This document shows, piece after piece, positions 36,767 to 47,650 of a stretch of 64,000 bases of DNA; within the stretch, counting starts at the first letter, position 1, and the number at the start of each line of letters is the position of its first letter. Below the pieces are notes generated by a model that worked only from the letters and a program-made list of their open reading frames with translations, was not told where the DNA came from and did no database searches. The DNA comes from Glycine soja (Eukaryota > Streptophyta > Magnoliopsida > Fabales > Fabaceae). A program made the position numbers and the translations under genes. The stretch is from NCBI RefSeq assembly GCF_004193775.1, contig NC_041019.1, positions 32,243,280-32,307,279 on the forward strand. Direction: 5' to 3'.

Positions 36767-37267
36767 TGTCATACCCTAATTTCGTCCGGGGACCTTTGCT
36801 TGATGACATGCGACCTTTCTTTGGTCCTTGTGAGGTGCTTGGTACCCATCATTAGGCAATTTGTGAAATTCCAAGACATGCCGAAAAACCAAAAAAATAT
36901 TGATGCACAATTCGTAAGTTTCCGTGACACACCGGAAATCAAATGGAAGCATCGTTGCATAATTAAGTGAGGTTCCGTAACATTCCGTAAGTCAAAAAGG
37001 GGATGATTATGTAATCCGCAAGGTTCCGTAACATTACGGAAAGAAAACGAGTATCGTTACAAAATTCGTAAGTTTCCGTAAATTTACGAAAAAAGAATCA
37101 CCAAAAAAAGCAGAGGGGGGTGTACTTAGTAAAAATGGGGGTGCAAATAGCACCCAGGCCCACTTGGGCCCTCCAGAATATTCCTCCAGAAGGCTGTTGC
37201 TTCTGGAGGAAGCAACCTGGCTCGCCTGGGCGAGCTGAGCTCGCCTGGGCGAGCTGGGCGGCAACCA

Positions 37268-37297
37268 CCTCCCCTATTTTGCTATAAATAGGGGAGG
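37268..37297 (+). promoter_or_regulatory. TATA box inside a perfect 12-bp hairpin
   Basis: CCTCCCCTATTT (37268-37279), loop TGCTAT, AAATAGGGGAGG (37286-37297). TATAAATA (37283-37290) spans loop and 3' arm. The same arrangement is in D2 (56680-56709) and, with longer arms, in D4. Confidence 0.75.
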
Positions 37298-37977
37298 AAG
37301 TGAAGAAGAAAAGGGTCCAGCCCCTTTGGCACTTCTCTCTCTTTCGAATTTGCTTGGAAAAATCGTTTCCGTGAAGAAAATCTAAGCCGAGGCGCTTCCG
37401 AAACGTTTCCGTAACGTTTTCCGTGAGGAATTTCGCAAAGGTTTCAACCGTTCTTCGACGTTCTTCATCCGTTCTTCATCGTTCTTCGATCTTCAACGGG
37501 TAAGTACCTCGAACCAAGCTTTTCGATTCATTCTATGTACCCGTAGTGGTCCACATTGTGTTTCGTGCATTTTTATTCTCGTTTTGTTTACTTTTTATAC
37601 CCCCTCTTGACGTGCTTAAGCCATTTTACTTAAGTCATTTCTCGCTTAACTTAAAAATAAAATAAATTTCCACCGAACGTTTGAATTGTATTATCCGTTA
37701 ACTTCGGTTGAAATAAATTCCGACCGTTCGATCGTGCCGTAACCACGTTGGAAATCAAAAAAGAGGTAAAAAAATAATATAATAATAAAAAAAAACATCT
37801 TTTAGTAAAATAAAGCGGAAAATCAATCGGATGTTTTCTCTTTGGGATTTCTCATTCTTAATCGAATTGATTAATAACTAAAGTGAAACTAAGGCTAAAA
37901 TCAACTCGCCTAGTCAAGCTCGTCCACAAAAATAGGCTTTTTAAGTTTGTCATTTCAATTTCTCACTAAGTAAAATG

Positions 37978-38258
37978 GATCATTTTTTAAGGTCCAATGC
38001 CTTAAGATGATCACCTCTTAAGCAAAAAGAGAATCACTTGATAAGAAAGAACTACGTAGGTCTGAGTTCCTCATTGAGGATACGTAGGAGCAAAAGCCCC
38101 GCTTTTGTCGACCACCCCAAGAGATCGTTAATGGTCCAAATGCCTTAACGTTTCTCTCCTTTCAAAAACAAGAGATCGTTAATGGTCCAACGCCTTAACG
38201 TTTCTCCCCTTTCAAAATCAAAAGACCATTTAATGGTTCAACACCTTAAATGACCTTT
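37978..38258 (+). repeat. Four stem-loops with a constant GGTCCAA loop
   Basis: Hairpins at 37978-38012, 38121-38156, 38172-38206 and 38221-38258. Each has the centre AAGG/ATGG-TCCAA-(C/T)GCCTTAA, while the outer stems differ: GATCAT/ATGATC, GAGATCGTTAA/TTAACGTTTCTC (twice) and AAAGACCATTTAA/TTAAATGACCTTT. Confidence 0.8.
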
Positions 38259-38715
38259 TGTTCAATAAAAACATATTTTGCAAAAAAAAACAAAAACAAC
38301 TTAACCAAACACTTTGTTCCGAAAGAACTACGTAGGTCTGATTTCCTCATCGCAATTGAGGAATACGTAGGAGCAAAGGGAAACACCCTTGTCGACCACA
38401 AAAAAGAAAAAAATATAAAAAGGGTATAAAGGATATAAGAACATAAAAGGGAACATAAAAATCAAAGTCATGTTTGCACATTCGATTAAAGGCTGCCGTC
38501 CCTTGGGACGGACGTATGGGGTGCTAATACCTTCCCCGTGCGTAAATACAACTCCCGAACCTTTCACTTAAAAGTTCGTAGATCGCGTCTTTTCCGGTTT
38601 TTCCGACGTTTTCCTCGAATAAACGTTGGTGGCGACTCCGCGCGTATTCCTTTCGTGGAACACGCATCCCGCGAGTCTCGCGTCGCCCTCCCGCCGAAGG
38701 GTAGGTTGCGACAGT

Positions 38716-38734
38716 TGGCGACTCCACTGGGGAC
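38716..38734 (+). other. Primer binding site, tRNA-Arg type
   Basis: TGGCGACTCCACTGGGGAC begins two bases after the 5' LTR. Its complement ends ...GTCGCCA and fits the 3' end of a plant tRNA-Arg by recall. A tRNA-Arg primer is reported for legume Ogre elements. Confidence 0.7.
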
Positions 38735-39584
38735 GGTTTTTAGAGAGTTAGGCCATTTAATCTTGTGCAATGTTTTACCGTGACTTATCCCTTTGTTGAT
38801 TTCCCTTCATTATGTTCTTGTGTATATAAACTCTTTGTGGCTTTTAGTGCGTTTTAAAATGTATGCATGAGGTAAATATTTATTCATTTGATGCACACAA
38901 ACACCAACACTATTTGCACACACTGTGAGTGAAAAAGGGCCCTATACCCGGGTTCATGGGAACATAAGGAGTGGAGGTGAATCTGTGATCATGCTAGGTC
39001 TCCGACTTGCTTGATTACAGTGAACCCTCATCTAGAGCTTTTCTCTTTGAAAACTTATTGTTGCTAGTAGTCCCTACTGCTGCAATGTGTTCTTCGAAGG
39101 GGATGATACCTCTAGATACCATCAAGAGAGATATGACTACCTTGGGGATTATTACTAAAAGCCTAGTTAGCTCTTTCCCTTATAGGTCCCTTAAATAGGG
39201 GCACGGAGCAAACACGTTGCGTGCCATTTTTCACACTGCCATGCATAAGTATCATATACCCTTTTGCTTATATTTGTTTGTGAATATTGTCATACTATGT
39301 ACATCCCCGTGTTGTGCCTTTCGCATATTCATCATGCGTAGGTTTCGTCTTTGATCCCCTCACTTTAGCAAACCAACGAAGGGTCCGTGTCACCATTTTA
39401 AATACATATGTTGGGGCACTTTGCTACCCCTAGACGTTGTATCTAAGAAGGAGACAGTTTCTCGGGCTCCCGTATTCGTAAATTGCATCTGTGTCATATG
39501 CATTTCTTCATGCATTCATCCATTCCACCCATGATAGATGTCGGAGTTTTGATTGCACTAGATTTTATTTCACTTTAGTAAAAC
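38735..39584 (+). other. Leader of element D
   Basis: About 850 bp between primer site and first ORF. A 63-codon ORF (39007-39198) has no recognised motif. Nothing else seen. Confidence 0.6.
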
Positions 39585-41370
39585 ATGGGATCAAGTCAAA
39601 AGCCTTCGTTTAAAAAGAGGTTTTATCAAGTCAAAATCAAGAGCTTAGAGGTCACCAGTTTACGAAAGTTGGGGCAATTAATGGGTCAACTTCAACGGCA
39701 AGCCTTCCGCAAAGCCTATGGTAAGCATTTGGGACCTAGCTAGGGTAGAAGTCTCCATGGAACCAATTGCCTCCCTCGCCCAGTATTATGATCAGCCGTT
39801 GAGGTGCTTCATCTTTGGGGACTTCCAGCTATCACCAATGGTGGAAGAATTTGAAGAGATCCTAGGATGTCCTCTAGGGGGAAGGAAACCATACCTCTTC
39901 TCAGGGTTCTACCCCTCATTAGCCAGAATTTCTAAAAAGTCCAAATCTCGGCGCAGGAATTAGACCGCCAAAGGCAAGTCGAAAATGGGGTGGTCGGAAT
40001 ACCGAGAAAATATTTGGAGGTAAAAGCAAGAATCTTGGCAGATAAAGGCGAGTGGACCCCATTCATAGATATTCTCACACTGTTGATTTTCGAGGGAGTC
40101 CTCTTTCCAAATGTGGATGGGTTGGTGGACCTGGCAGCGATTGACGTTTTTCTCGCCTATCATAACCACAAGGAAAGTCCGGTTGTCACTATGCTAGCCG
40201 ACCTATATGACACCTTCGACCGAAGATGTGAAGAAAGCAATGCAAGGATTGTTTGCTGTACTCCAGCTCTCTATGTGGGGCTGGTTTCACACCTTTTTCT
40301 CCAAGAAGGTAGGCCCGTCTATCCGCTACAAGGTTACCGCTCGTGCGTCGAAAAAGGAAAGGCGAATTGGGACCAACTCTTGGCTAGCATGGGGGGCGTC
40401 TGTTAATTGGTTCCCTCGCTAGAAGGAAGGAAGAATCAGGATTCTATCTTCATGCGAAGGATGTCCCATGAGAGGAGTGCCATCAGACGAAAGCATCACG
40501 CCTTTCATCGCACGAGGTTTCAGTGACCACAACGCGAGGGTACTCCAAGGAGTTCGCAAGGCATGGGATGCGGCGTGAAGAAAGGACAGAGAGCTTAGGG
40601 GAAGCAGTAATGGGATCATCGGCGGCTATCATAAGTGGCTGAGAGTCCGAACACAAGGACTGGATTGGCTCCCAAATCTAAAGACTGTGAGAGACGATGA
40701 GGTTAAAGCTTCGGAAGAAAGTGATGAGGTACAAGCCCTAAAGGCAGAGCTTGAAAGAGCCTGGGTAGTCGAAGAGAAGTTCAAGTCCATAGCCATCAAA
40801 GTCTGAAAAGAGTATGATGAACTAAGGGATGTCAATATGGCCACCGATGAAGCCTTGGAATGAGAAACCAAGAAGGCCCGAAAGGAAGAACACGACCAAA
40901 GCAAAGTTTTGAGGGGCTTTATAGGGCAGCAATAGTGAGCTCAAGCTCCGAAGAGGTGAAAGGAATCATCACGGGTCAAAGGCATGATCTTGAAGGTTTG
41001 CCTTAGGTCGAAAAGAAATTTGTCCCAACAGTTAAGCGAGACTGAAGGGAATATGTGGGCCATCATCGATAAGTGCAAAGAGAAGCTAAATCTAGCGGCG
41101 ACTCACGAGCAAAGGCTAGAGGATGAGTACGCCAAGATATCAGTAGAAAGGGAAGCAAGGGAAAGGGTAATTGATTCATTGCACCAAGAGGCAACAATGT
41201 GGACGGACCGATTTGCTCTTACTTTGAATAGGAGTCAAGAACTTCCCCGATTGCTAGCCAAGGCCAAAGCAGTGGCGGACACCTACTCCGCCCCCGAGGA
41301 GATCCACAGACTTCTCAGCTATTGTCAGCATATGATAGACTTAATGGACCATATGATTAGAAACCGCTAG
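39585..41370 (+). pseudogene. First ORF of Ogre-like element D, broken
   Basis: ATG 39585 (MGSSQKPSFKKR) opens a protein family I associate with the N-terminal ORF of soybean Ogre-like elements. A one-base insertion near 39725 shifts the frame to WDLARVEVSMEPIASLAQYY. Another shift near 39933 leads to NGVVGIPRKYLEVKAR. A further shift after 40400 and several stops up to 40940 follow. The last part (40984-41370) is a coiled-coil-like tail (NMWAIIDKCKEKLNLAATHE) ending MIRNR. The globular part may be a plant-mobile-domain or DUF7745-like fold; this is recall only. No enzyme motif. The role is unknown, possibly structural. Confidence 0.75.
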
Positions 41371-42503
41371 GAAGTTTGTATTGTCGCTCAGATCTTGACT
41401 AGTTATAACTTTTTGAAAAAAATGAGTTTATCCCACGTTTTTACTCCAAAAATCAGTGCGAATCAAGTCACTCCCACATTTTATCTCTAGCATGCATTGT
41501 ATGTTGGTCTCGTCCTTTGTCACGGGAAGCCGGAAGGTCCATATCACCTTCTTAATTGTACACATGGGGCACTGCGCCCCCAAATGTGCAAGTAAGAAGA
41601 GATAATTTTCCGGGCTCTCGTGTCCGTAAAATGCATTCATATCATGCATCGCATAAACATCTCTTCATAATATCATAATGAACATATCGTTCCTGCATTT
41701 GTCCGTTATCATATTCCAGCCTCACATTTTGCATGAGTCATTGCATCATCATATGCGTTCAACATACTTTTTGTTTGCTCATACATGATCCTTGTATTTT
41801 CCTCTACAAAACAAAAACAAAAAAAAGGGAAGTACGAAAATTCACGCTGCATTCTTAGTTGCATATATTCGGTACCATGAGCCAACCATGTTGGGATCAT
41901 AAACCCATTTCACTTAAAAACAAAATGATTGAACATGGTACCTAATGCATGTTTAACTAAGAAAGGATGTTTCTTCGGGCATCTCAATTTCATAATTACA
42001 TTTTCCATGCATAGCTTAAAGTATGCCCGAGTCATTCATCCCTATGAGATGTTGTTGAAGTATTGGCGATCAGAATTGCCATTCCTTGGATTACGGGGTT
42101 GAACCAAGCTCATGCTTTTACAAAAAGGTTCATCAAGTCAAGTTGAAATATGGAAGTAACCGTCTTCAAAATTGAGGCAAAAGATGAATCGAGTCACATC
42201 ACTGCTTCGTCTACTGCCAAACATATTTAGGATTATTGATGTCCTTGTTACTTCCAGTTTCACCTTGACAGAGATGTCATGGACCATGTTGAAAATCTAA
42301 ATTGATTCAACCCCATATCTTGCGTAAAAATTCGCAATACTTCAACTATACATCATTCGCATGCATCCATGCTTTTCATTGGTTGCATTGCTCGTTGCAT
42401 TCTTTCCTTGAAAAATAAAATAAAATGAACTTAATCATTGTTATAAAAAAGAAAGGGACACGCTTTACGATGCCCTTACCGAACTCGTGCTAGAGCTAGA
42501 GTA
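41371..42503 (+). other. Spacer between first ORF and gag
   Basis: 1.1 kb with no ORF above background and many ATG-poor, T-rich stretches. It may include a decayed intergenic leader. No repeat detected. Confidence 0.5.
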
Positions 42504-44231
42504 ATGGGTGAAGTAGAGGAGATACAAGAGAAGATGAAGGCCGACATGGAGGCCATTAAAGAGAAAATGGCCACAATGATGGAGGCCATGATGAGCGTGA
42601 AGAAGATAATGGAAGCCAATGCGGTTGCAATTGCTGCTACCAGCGTTGTTGCTAAGGTGAACCCGACGTCCCCATCCGGCCTCAAGCAAATGAATCATCC
42701 AACCTCAAATATGGTAGGCAAAGATTTAGGAAGTACGGGCGGCCCCCATGATGTGCAAATTCAAAACGAGCACGCCTTCCCGTCATATGGCTTGCCTCTC
42801 AACTATACGCCACCCAATGTGGCGTACACTCCCAATAAGAATGTCAATAACTCCACTCCTATACCCATTGAAAGCCAGCAACCCCAAACTGATCATGCAC
42901 ATGTCTCTTAAACCGTGGAAGAGACCCATGAAATTCCCCATCACAATCTAGCCGACTTCGAGCCTTGGCTCGGATATACCACTGAAGGGCAAGCAGTTGG
43001 TGGTATACCCCTACAAAACCCTTTGGAGGGCCCTCAGTATCACCCACAACTGCACCTCTTGCATTCCACAGCGGTTAAAAACCCTCATGACTATGGCAGG
43101 AATGGGAAAGTTGGATCATCTAGAGGAAAGGCTCAGGGCCATTGAAAGAGGTGAAGATTATGCCTTTGCTAACCTAGAAGAGTTGTTCCTAATACCCAAA
43201 CATGGTCATTCCCAAGTTCAAGGTGCCGGACTTTGGCAAGTACAAGGGGACTACTCGCTCCAAGAACCATCTAAAGATGTACTGTCGGAAGATGGGGGCA
43301 TACGCAAAAGATGAGAAACTGCTGATACATTTTTCCTGAGAAAGTCTTACTAGGACAACTGTTGCCTGGTATACTAACTTAGGAACCTTCTTGAGTCCAT
43401 TCTTGGAAGGACCTAATGGTTGCCTTCATTAGGCAGTGTCAGTACATTTCTGATATGGCTCCGGATAGGATGCAACTACAAAAAGTGTGCAAAAAGGGGG
43501 CACGAATCTTTCAAAGAATACGCCCAAAGATGGGGAGACTTGGCAACTCAAGTAGCACCCCCAAAAACAGAGAAAGAGATTATCATAATGATAGTAGACA
43601 CGTGACCGGTGTTCTACTATGGAAAAAATGGTGGGTTACACACCTTCAAGTTTTACAGATTTGGTCTTCGCCAGCAAAAAGATCGAAGTGGATCCGAAAA
43701 GAGGCAAATTTGATCATCCTACTAGGACGACTGAGAAAACTGGGGCAAATGAAGAGGGTGAGAAAGAGGGAGAAACCCATGCTGTGACTACCATTCCTAT
43801 ACGGCCAAGTTTCCCACCAACCCAACAATGTCATTACTCAACCAATAACAAACCTCCTCCTTACCCCACCACCCAGTTATCCACAAAGGCCATCCCTAAA
43901 TCAACCACAAAGTCTGTCTACCGCACTTCCAATGACGAAGACCACCTTTAGCACAAACCAAAAAAAAAAACACCAACAAAAAGGAATTTTGCAGCAAAAA
44001 GCTTGTAGGGTTCACCCCAAATTCCGTTGTCATATGCTAAACTTGATCCCATATCTACTTGATAATTCAATGGTATCCATAACCCTAGCCAAGGTTCATC
44101 AACCTCCATTTCTCCGAGAATACGACTCGAACGCAACGTGTGCTTGTCACGGAGAAGCCCCGGGGCGTTCCATTGAGCATTGTAGGGCTCTGAAGTGTAG
44201 GGTGCGAGGTCTAATTGATGCTGGCTGAAAT
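42504..44231 (+). pseudogene. Gag of Ogre-like element D, broken
   Basis: ATG 42504 begins a coiled coil (EIQEKMKADMEAIKEKMATM). TAA at 42909-42911 interrupts in frame. After 43080 the frame shifts to KLDHLEERLRAIERGEDYAF, then again around 43320-43420. The retrotransposon-gag core (MVAFIRQCQYISDMAPDRM, ESFKEYAQRWGDLATQVAPP) is split between two frames. After another shift, KMVGYTPSSFTDLVFASKKIE follows, and later a degenerate zinc knuckle (CACHGEAPGRSIEHC) ending LIDAG plus TGA at 44226-44228, where relatives have tryptophan. Gag packages genomic RNA; this copy cannot make it intact. Confidence 0.85.
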
Positions 44232-45485
44232 TTGAGGAGAATCGTGTGTAAATCCTGACATTGACAAGAGATGCCACACATGGGGCAATTTTGAAAGCTC
44301 TTGTTAGATGTCTCTAATGACTCACCAGGATTTTCAACTTTCACCGGAATGTGGGTGTAAGCCATTGGTCTGTTTGCTCAAGCAACCTGCGCTCCTGAGT
44401 GTTGACTTCCAAGACCGTTCAATCAGAGATTACTCATCTTGCACGTTGGTGGGGGTGCCGTAAAACAACGAGCAAAGTTCAAAACAAATAAGTTTCAAAA
44501 TAAAAAATAAAAAGGCATTTGATTGATTGTGTTTTCAAGTAAAAATATAGACGTTCATGTGACCTCATTTTGTCTTTTTAGAGAGAAGTGAGTTATCAAG
44601 AATAGGATGTTGGACAAATGGCCTCAGTTACCTTAAGAAAAAGGGGGGTTGAATTAAGATGCAAAGACTATTCCCCAATTGAACTATCAATCTCTCTTTT
44701 CGAATTAACAATGCACACAGGGATAACCCTTCCCTTGTGTTCAGGAATCCTCTACAACAAGAGACCCACGGTCTCTTAATCCCTTTTCAGAAATAAGAAG
44801 AAGAGAAGAAGAGATCTCTCTTAAAAGAGGTAGATTGTAAAATGAAGATCAATCAAAAATTCCTTATTGAATATGCAAGTGTTTGACCAAGGAATCTTTT
44901 TGAGAGGATAAGACATTTCAGTTCAGAAAAACTCTTGATTTTTCAAGAGGATAAAACTGTTTGGGAAATGAAAACTCTCTTTAAAACATTTGAATGGCCA
45001 TTCATAAAACATTTGAATAGATATGTCTCTTGGAAATTATTTTCTGAAAATCCCCTCTGGTAATCAATTACAAGACTTATGTAATCGATTACAGGTTTTA
45101 AAAAAAATTTGAATTAAAACATTTTCAAACTGCTAGTAATCGATTACCAGAGAGCAAATCTCAATTTGAAAGGATAGAATTCCTTGGTCAAACCTTTTGC
45201 TTCTTCAATTTGGAAACTTCTTCCTAAAGATTCTAAGAGATCAAACTTGATCATATATCTCGACTTTCTTGGATTCTTGTCTTGAATAAAACTTGGAAGC
45301 ACTTGATCCTTTGGCATCATCAAAACATCAAAACATCTTGCTTCTACATAGGAGTCATTAGACTTAATCCATCAACTGAAAGATCCTTCAACTATTTCTC
45401 GTCCTTGGAAAATTCTTTTTGTAAGAATCAACTGCTTCTTTCATTCTTCCTCACTACGAGGTTGTGAAAACAAGACAACAATTGG
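44232..45485 (+). other. Region where pol should be; unclassified sequence
   Basis: No RT, RNase H or integrase motif in any frame. 44232-44618 looks like degraded element sequence. From about 44634 (TTACCTTAAGAAAAAGGGGGG) to about 45480 is a distinct, A/T-rich segment. It has three ATCGATTAC-type words (45058-45150), possibly an inserted non-autonomous element or LTR. Its ends were not resolved. Confidence 0.5.
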
Positions 45486-45835
45486 TACCTCTAAGCCCTA
45501 CACTGGGGCAATGAAAGGCACCATGCATAAACCTCAAACGAACCTAGGGGCAGATTTCAAGTTCTCACCCAATAGGTTCCTTGCTACAAGGTCGTGACGA
45601 AAGACAATGATTGTACCTCAAAGCCTTACACTGGGGCAATGAAAGGCACCATGCAAAAAAACTCAAGCGAACCTAGGGGCAGATTAGAAGTTCTCACCCA
45701 ATAGGTTCCCAGCTACAAGGTCATGATGAAAGATAACAATTGGTACCTCAAAGCCTTACACTAGGGCAATAAGGGGCATCATGCATGAGCCTCAAGTGAA
45801 CATAGGGGCAGATCAAAAGTCCTCACCTGTCGATG
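45486..45835 (+). repeat. Three tandem copies of an approximately 129-bp unit
   Basis: TACACTGGGGCAATGAAAGG-like words start at 45499, 45627 and 45757. Each unit also contains GAACCTAGGGGCAGAT and TTCTCACCCAATAGGTTCC. Confidence 0.85.
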
Positions 45836-46329
45836 TTTTTAAACAAGAAAAAAAAGGGGGAGACAAACCCTGGAATTTCAATAGATTGATTAAACGTCAA
45901 ACGGCTCTATTGCCGTCACTCCAAAATGGTCAAGTGACTAAGTCAAACAGAACATACACTTTGAGGGAGTTCCCAGAGAGATTTGCAAAAGATAGGATAA
46001 GGTCGCATGAATTATCACCTCTTTCAAAAGGACAGTCAATCTATGTTTTCCAAAAAAAATCAAATCAAAATCAAAATCACAAAATAGGGAAAGAATGTCA
46101 TGAACATTGTACAACTTTCCATTACATTGCATTGTTTCATATGAAGTCCGCATTTACCAAATTTCACGACAAAGGTTGCATGCATCTGCATCCCTAAAAA
46201 TCATGTTAACTGCATAGATTTCCTACATCTAATGTCCAAATCTTGTGGATTTGGGATGACCGGCCCTCTCGATGAGTCGATCTCTTGCTTTCTCATAAGG
46301 GTGGACCCTTGGGTACTTGTACATATCAC
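45836..46329 (+). other. Spacer before hairpin array
   Basis: A 138-codon open frame (45781-46197) has no recognised motif and overlaps the tandem repeat, so I treat it as chance. No other feature. Confidence 0.45.
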
Positions 46330-47650
46330 TTTTAGAGGACTACACGTCCTCGCCAACAGAGGGCTGCACGCCCTCACCTTCAGAGGACTACATGTCCTCG
46401 CCTTGAGAGGGCTACACGCCCTCACCTTGGGTACTAGTTACCCTCACCGTTGAGAGGACTACACGTCCTCGCCTTGAGAGGACTACACGTCCTCACCATC
46501 AGAGGGCTGCATGCCCTCACCTCCAGAGGACTACATGTCCTCGCCTTGAGAGGGCTACACGCCCTCACCTTGGGTACTAGTTACCCTCACCGTCAGAGGA
46601 CTACACGTCCTCGCCTTGAGAGGACTACACGTCCTCACCATCAGAGGGCTACACGCCCTTACCTCCAGAGGACTACATGTCCTCGCCTTGAGAGGGCTAC
46701 ACGCCCTCACCTTGGGTACTAGTTACCCTCACCATCAGAGGACTACACGTCCTCGCTTTTAGAGGACTACACGTCCTCGCCAACAGAGGGCTGCACGCCC
46801 TCACCTTCAGAGGACTACATGTCCTCGCCTTGAGAGGGCTACACGCCCTCACCTTGGGTACTAGTTACCCTCACCGTTGAGAGGACTACACGTCCTCGCC
46901 TTGAGAGGACTACACGTCCTCACCATCAGAGGGCTGCATGCCCTCACCTCCAGAGGACTACATGTCCTCGCCTTGAGAGGGCTACACGCCCTCACCTTGG
47001 GTACTAGTTACCCTCACCGTCAGAGGACTACACGTCCTCGCCTTGAGAGGACTACACGTCCTCACCATCAGAGGGCTGCACGCCCTTACCTCCAGAGGAC
47101 TACATGTCCTCGCCTTGAGAGGGCTACACGCCCTCACCTTGGGTACTAGTTACCCTCACCGTCAGAGGACTACCCGTCCTCGCCTTGAGAGGACTACACG
47201 TCCTCACCACCAGAGGGCTGCACGCCCTCACGTCCAGAGGACTATAAGTCCTCGCCTTGAGAGGGCTACACGCCCTCACCTTGGGTACTAGTTACCTTCA
47301 CCTTCAGAGGACTACACGTCCTCGCCTTCAAAGGGTCATGTACGTTCAACTTCAGAGGACTACACGTCCTCGCCGTCAAAGGGTCATGTGCCTTCACCTT
47401 TGTATGGCTACACGCCCTCACCTGCAGAGGACTACACGTCCTCACCTTTAGAGGACTACACGTCCTCGCCATCAGAGGAGTACATGTTCCCCATTTTCAA
47501 AGGGGGGCATGCCCTCACCTTTAGAGGATTGCACGTCCTTGCCATCATAGGACTACACTCCCTCGCCTTCGAAAGGCGACACGTCCTGAACTTCAGAGGG
47601 CTACACGCCCTCGCCTTTAGAGGACTACGCGTCCTCATTTTCAGTGTGCT
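46330..47650 (+). repeat. 24-bp hairpin tandem array with 142-bp higher-order repeat
   Basis: About 50 units of 24 bp. Each has a 17-base hairpin GAGGAC-TACAC-GTCCTC or GAGGGC-TGCAC-GCCCTC and a 7-base spacer. A third unit type is GGGTACTAGTTACCC. Six units make a 142-bp higher-order repeat. The segments 46450-46722 and 46877-47149 are nearly identical and 427 bp (three repeats) apart. The right end (47300-47650) is degenerate. Confidence 0.9.

Larger units (their letters stand above)
36767..38713 (+). repeat. 5' LTR of element D (1947 bp)
   Basis: U3 holds several inverted repeats: TTCCGTAACATTACGGAA, a 12-bp-stem hairpin at 37181-37211, and two GCTCGCCTGGGCGAGC palindromes (37220-37235, 37239-37254). 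TATA is at 37283. Then come TTCTTC repeats, a GGGTAAGT splice-donor-like site at 37499-37506, four constant-loop hairpins (37978-38258) and two CTACGTA hairpins (about 38048 and 38328). Confidence 0.93.

Noticed and set aside
45781..46197. 138-codon ORF as a gene
   Set aside because: It starts inside a 129-bp tandem repeat, has no recognised motif, and has low-complexity Lys/Asn/Gln composition.
46450..47451. Several 60-90 codon ORFs reading RGLHVLALRGLHALT and QRTTRPRLERTT repeats
   Set aside because: They are translations of the 24-bp hairpin tandem array (24 bp equals eight codons, so frames stay open). Similar ORFs appear on both strands, and nothing indicates a gene.
46330..47650. Possible CRISPR-like array
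   Set aside because: Units are only 24 bp with a 7-base spacer that is itself repeated. There are no unique spacers or cas genes, and the context is plant retroelement DNA.
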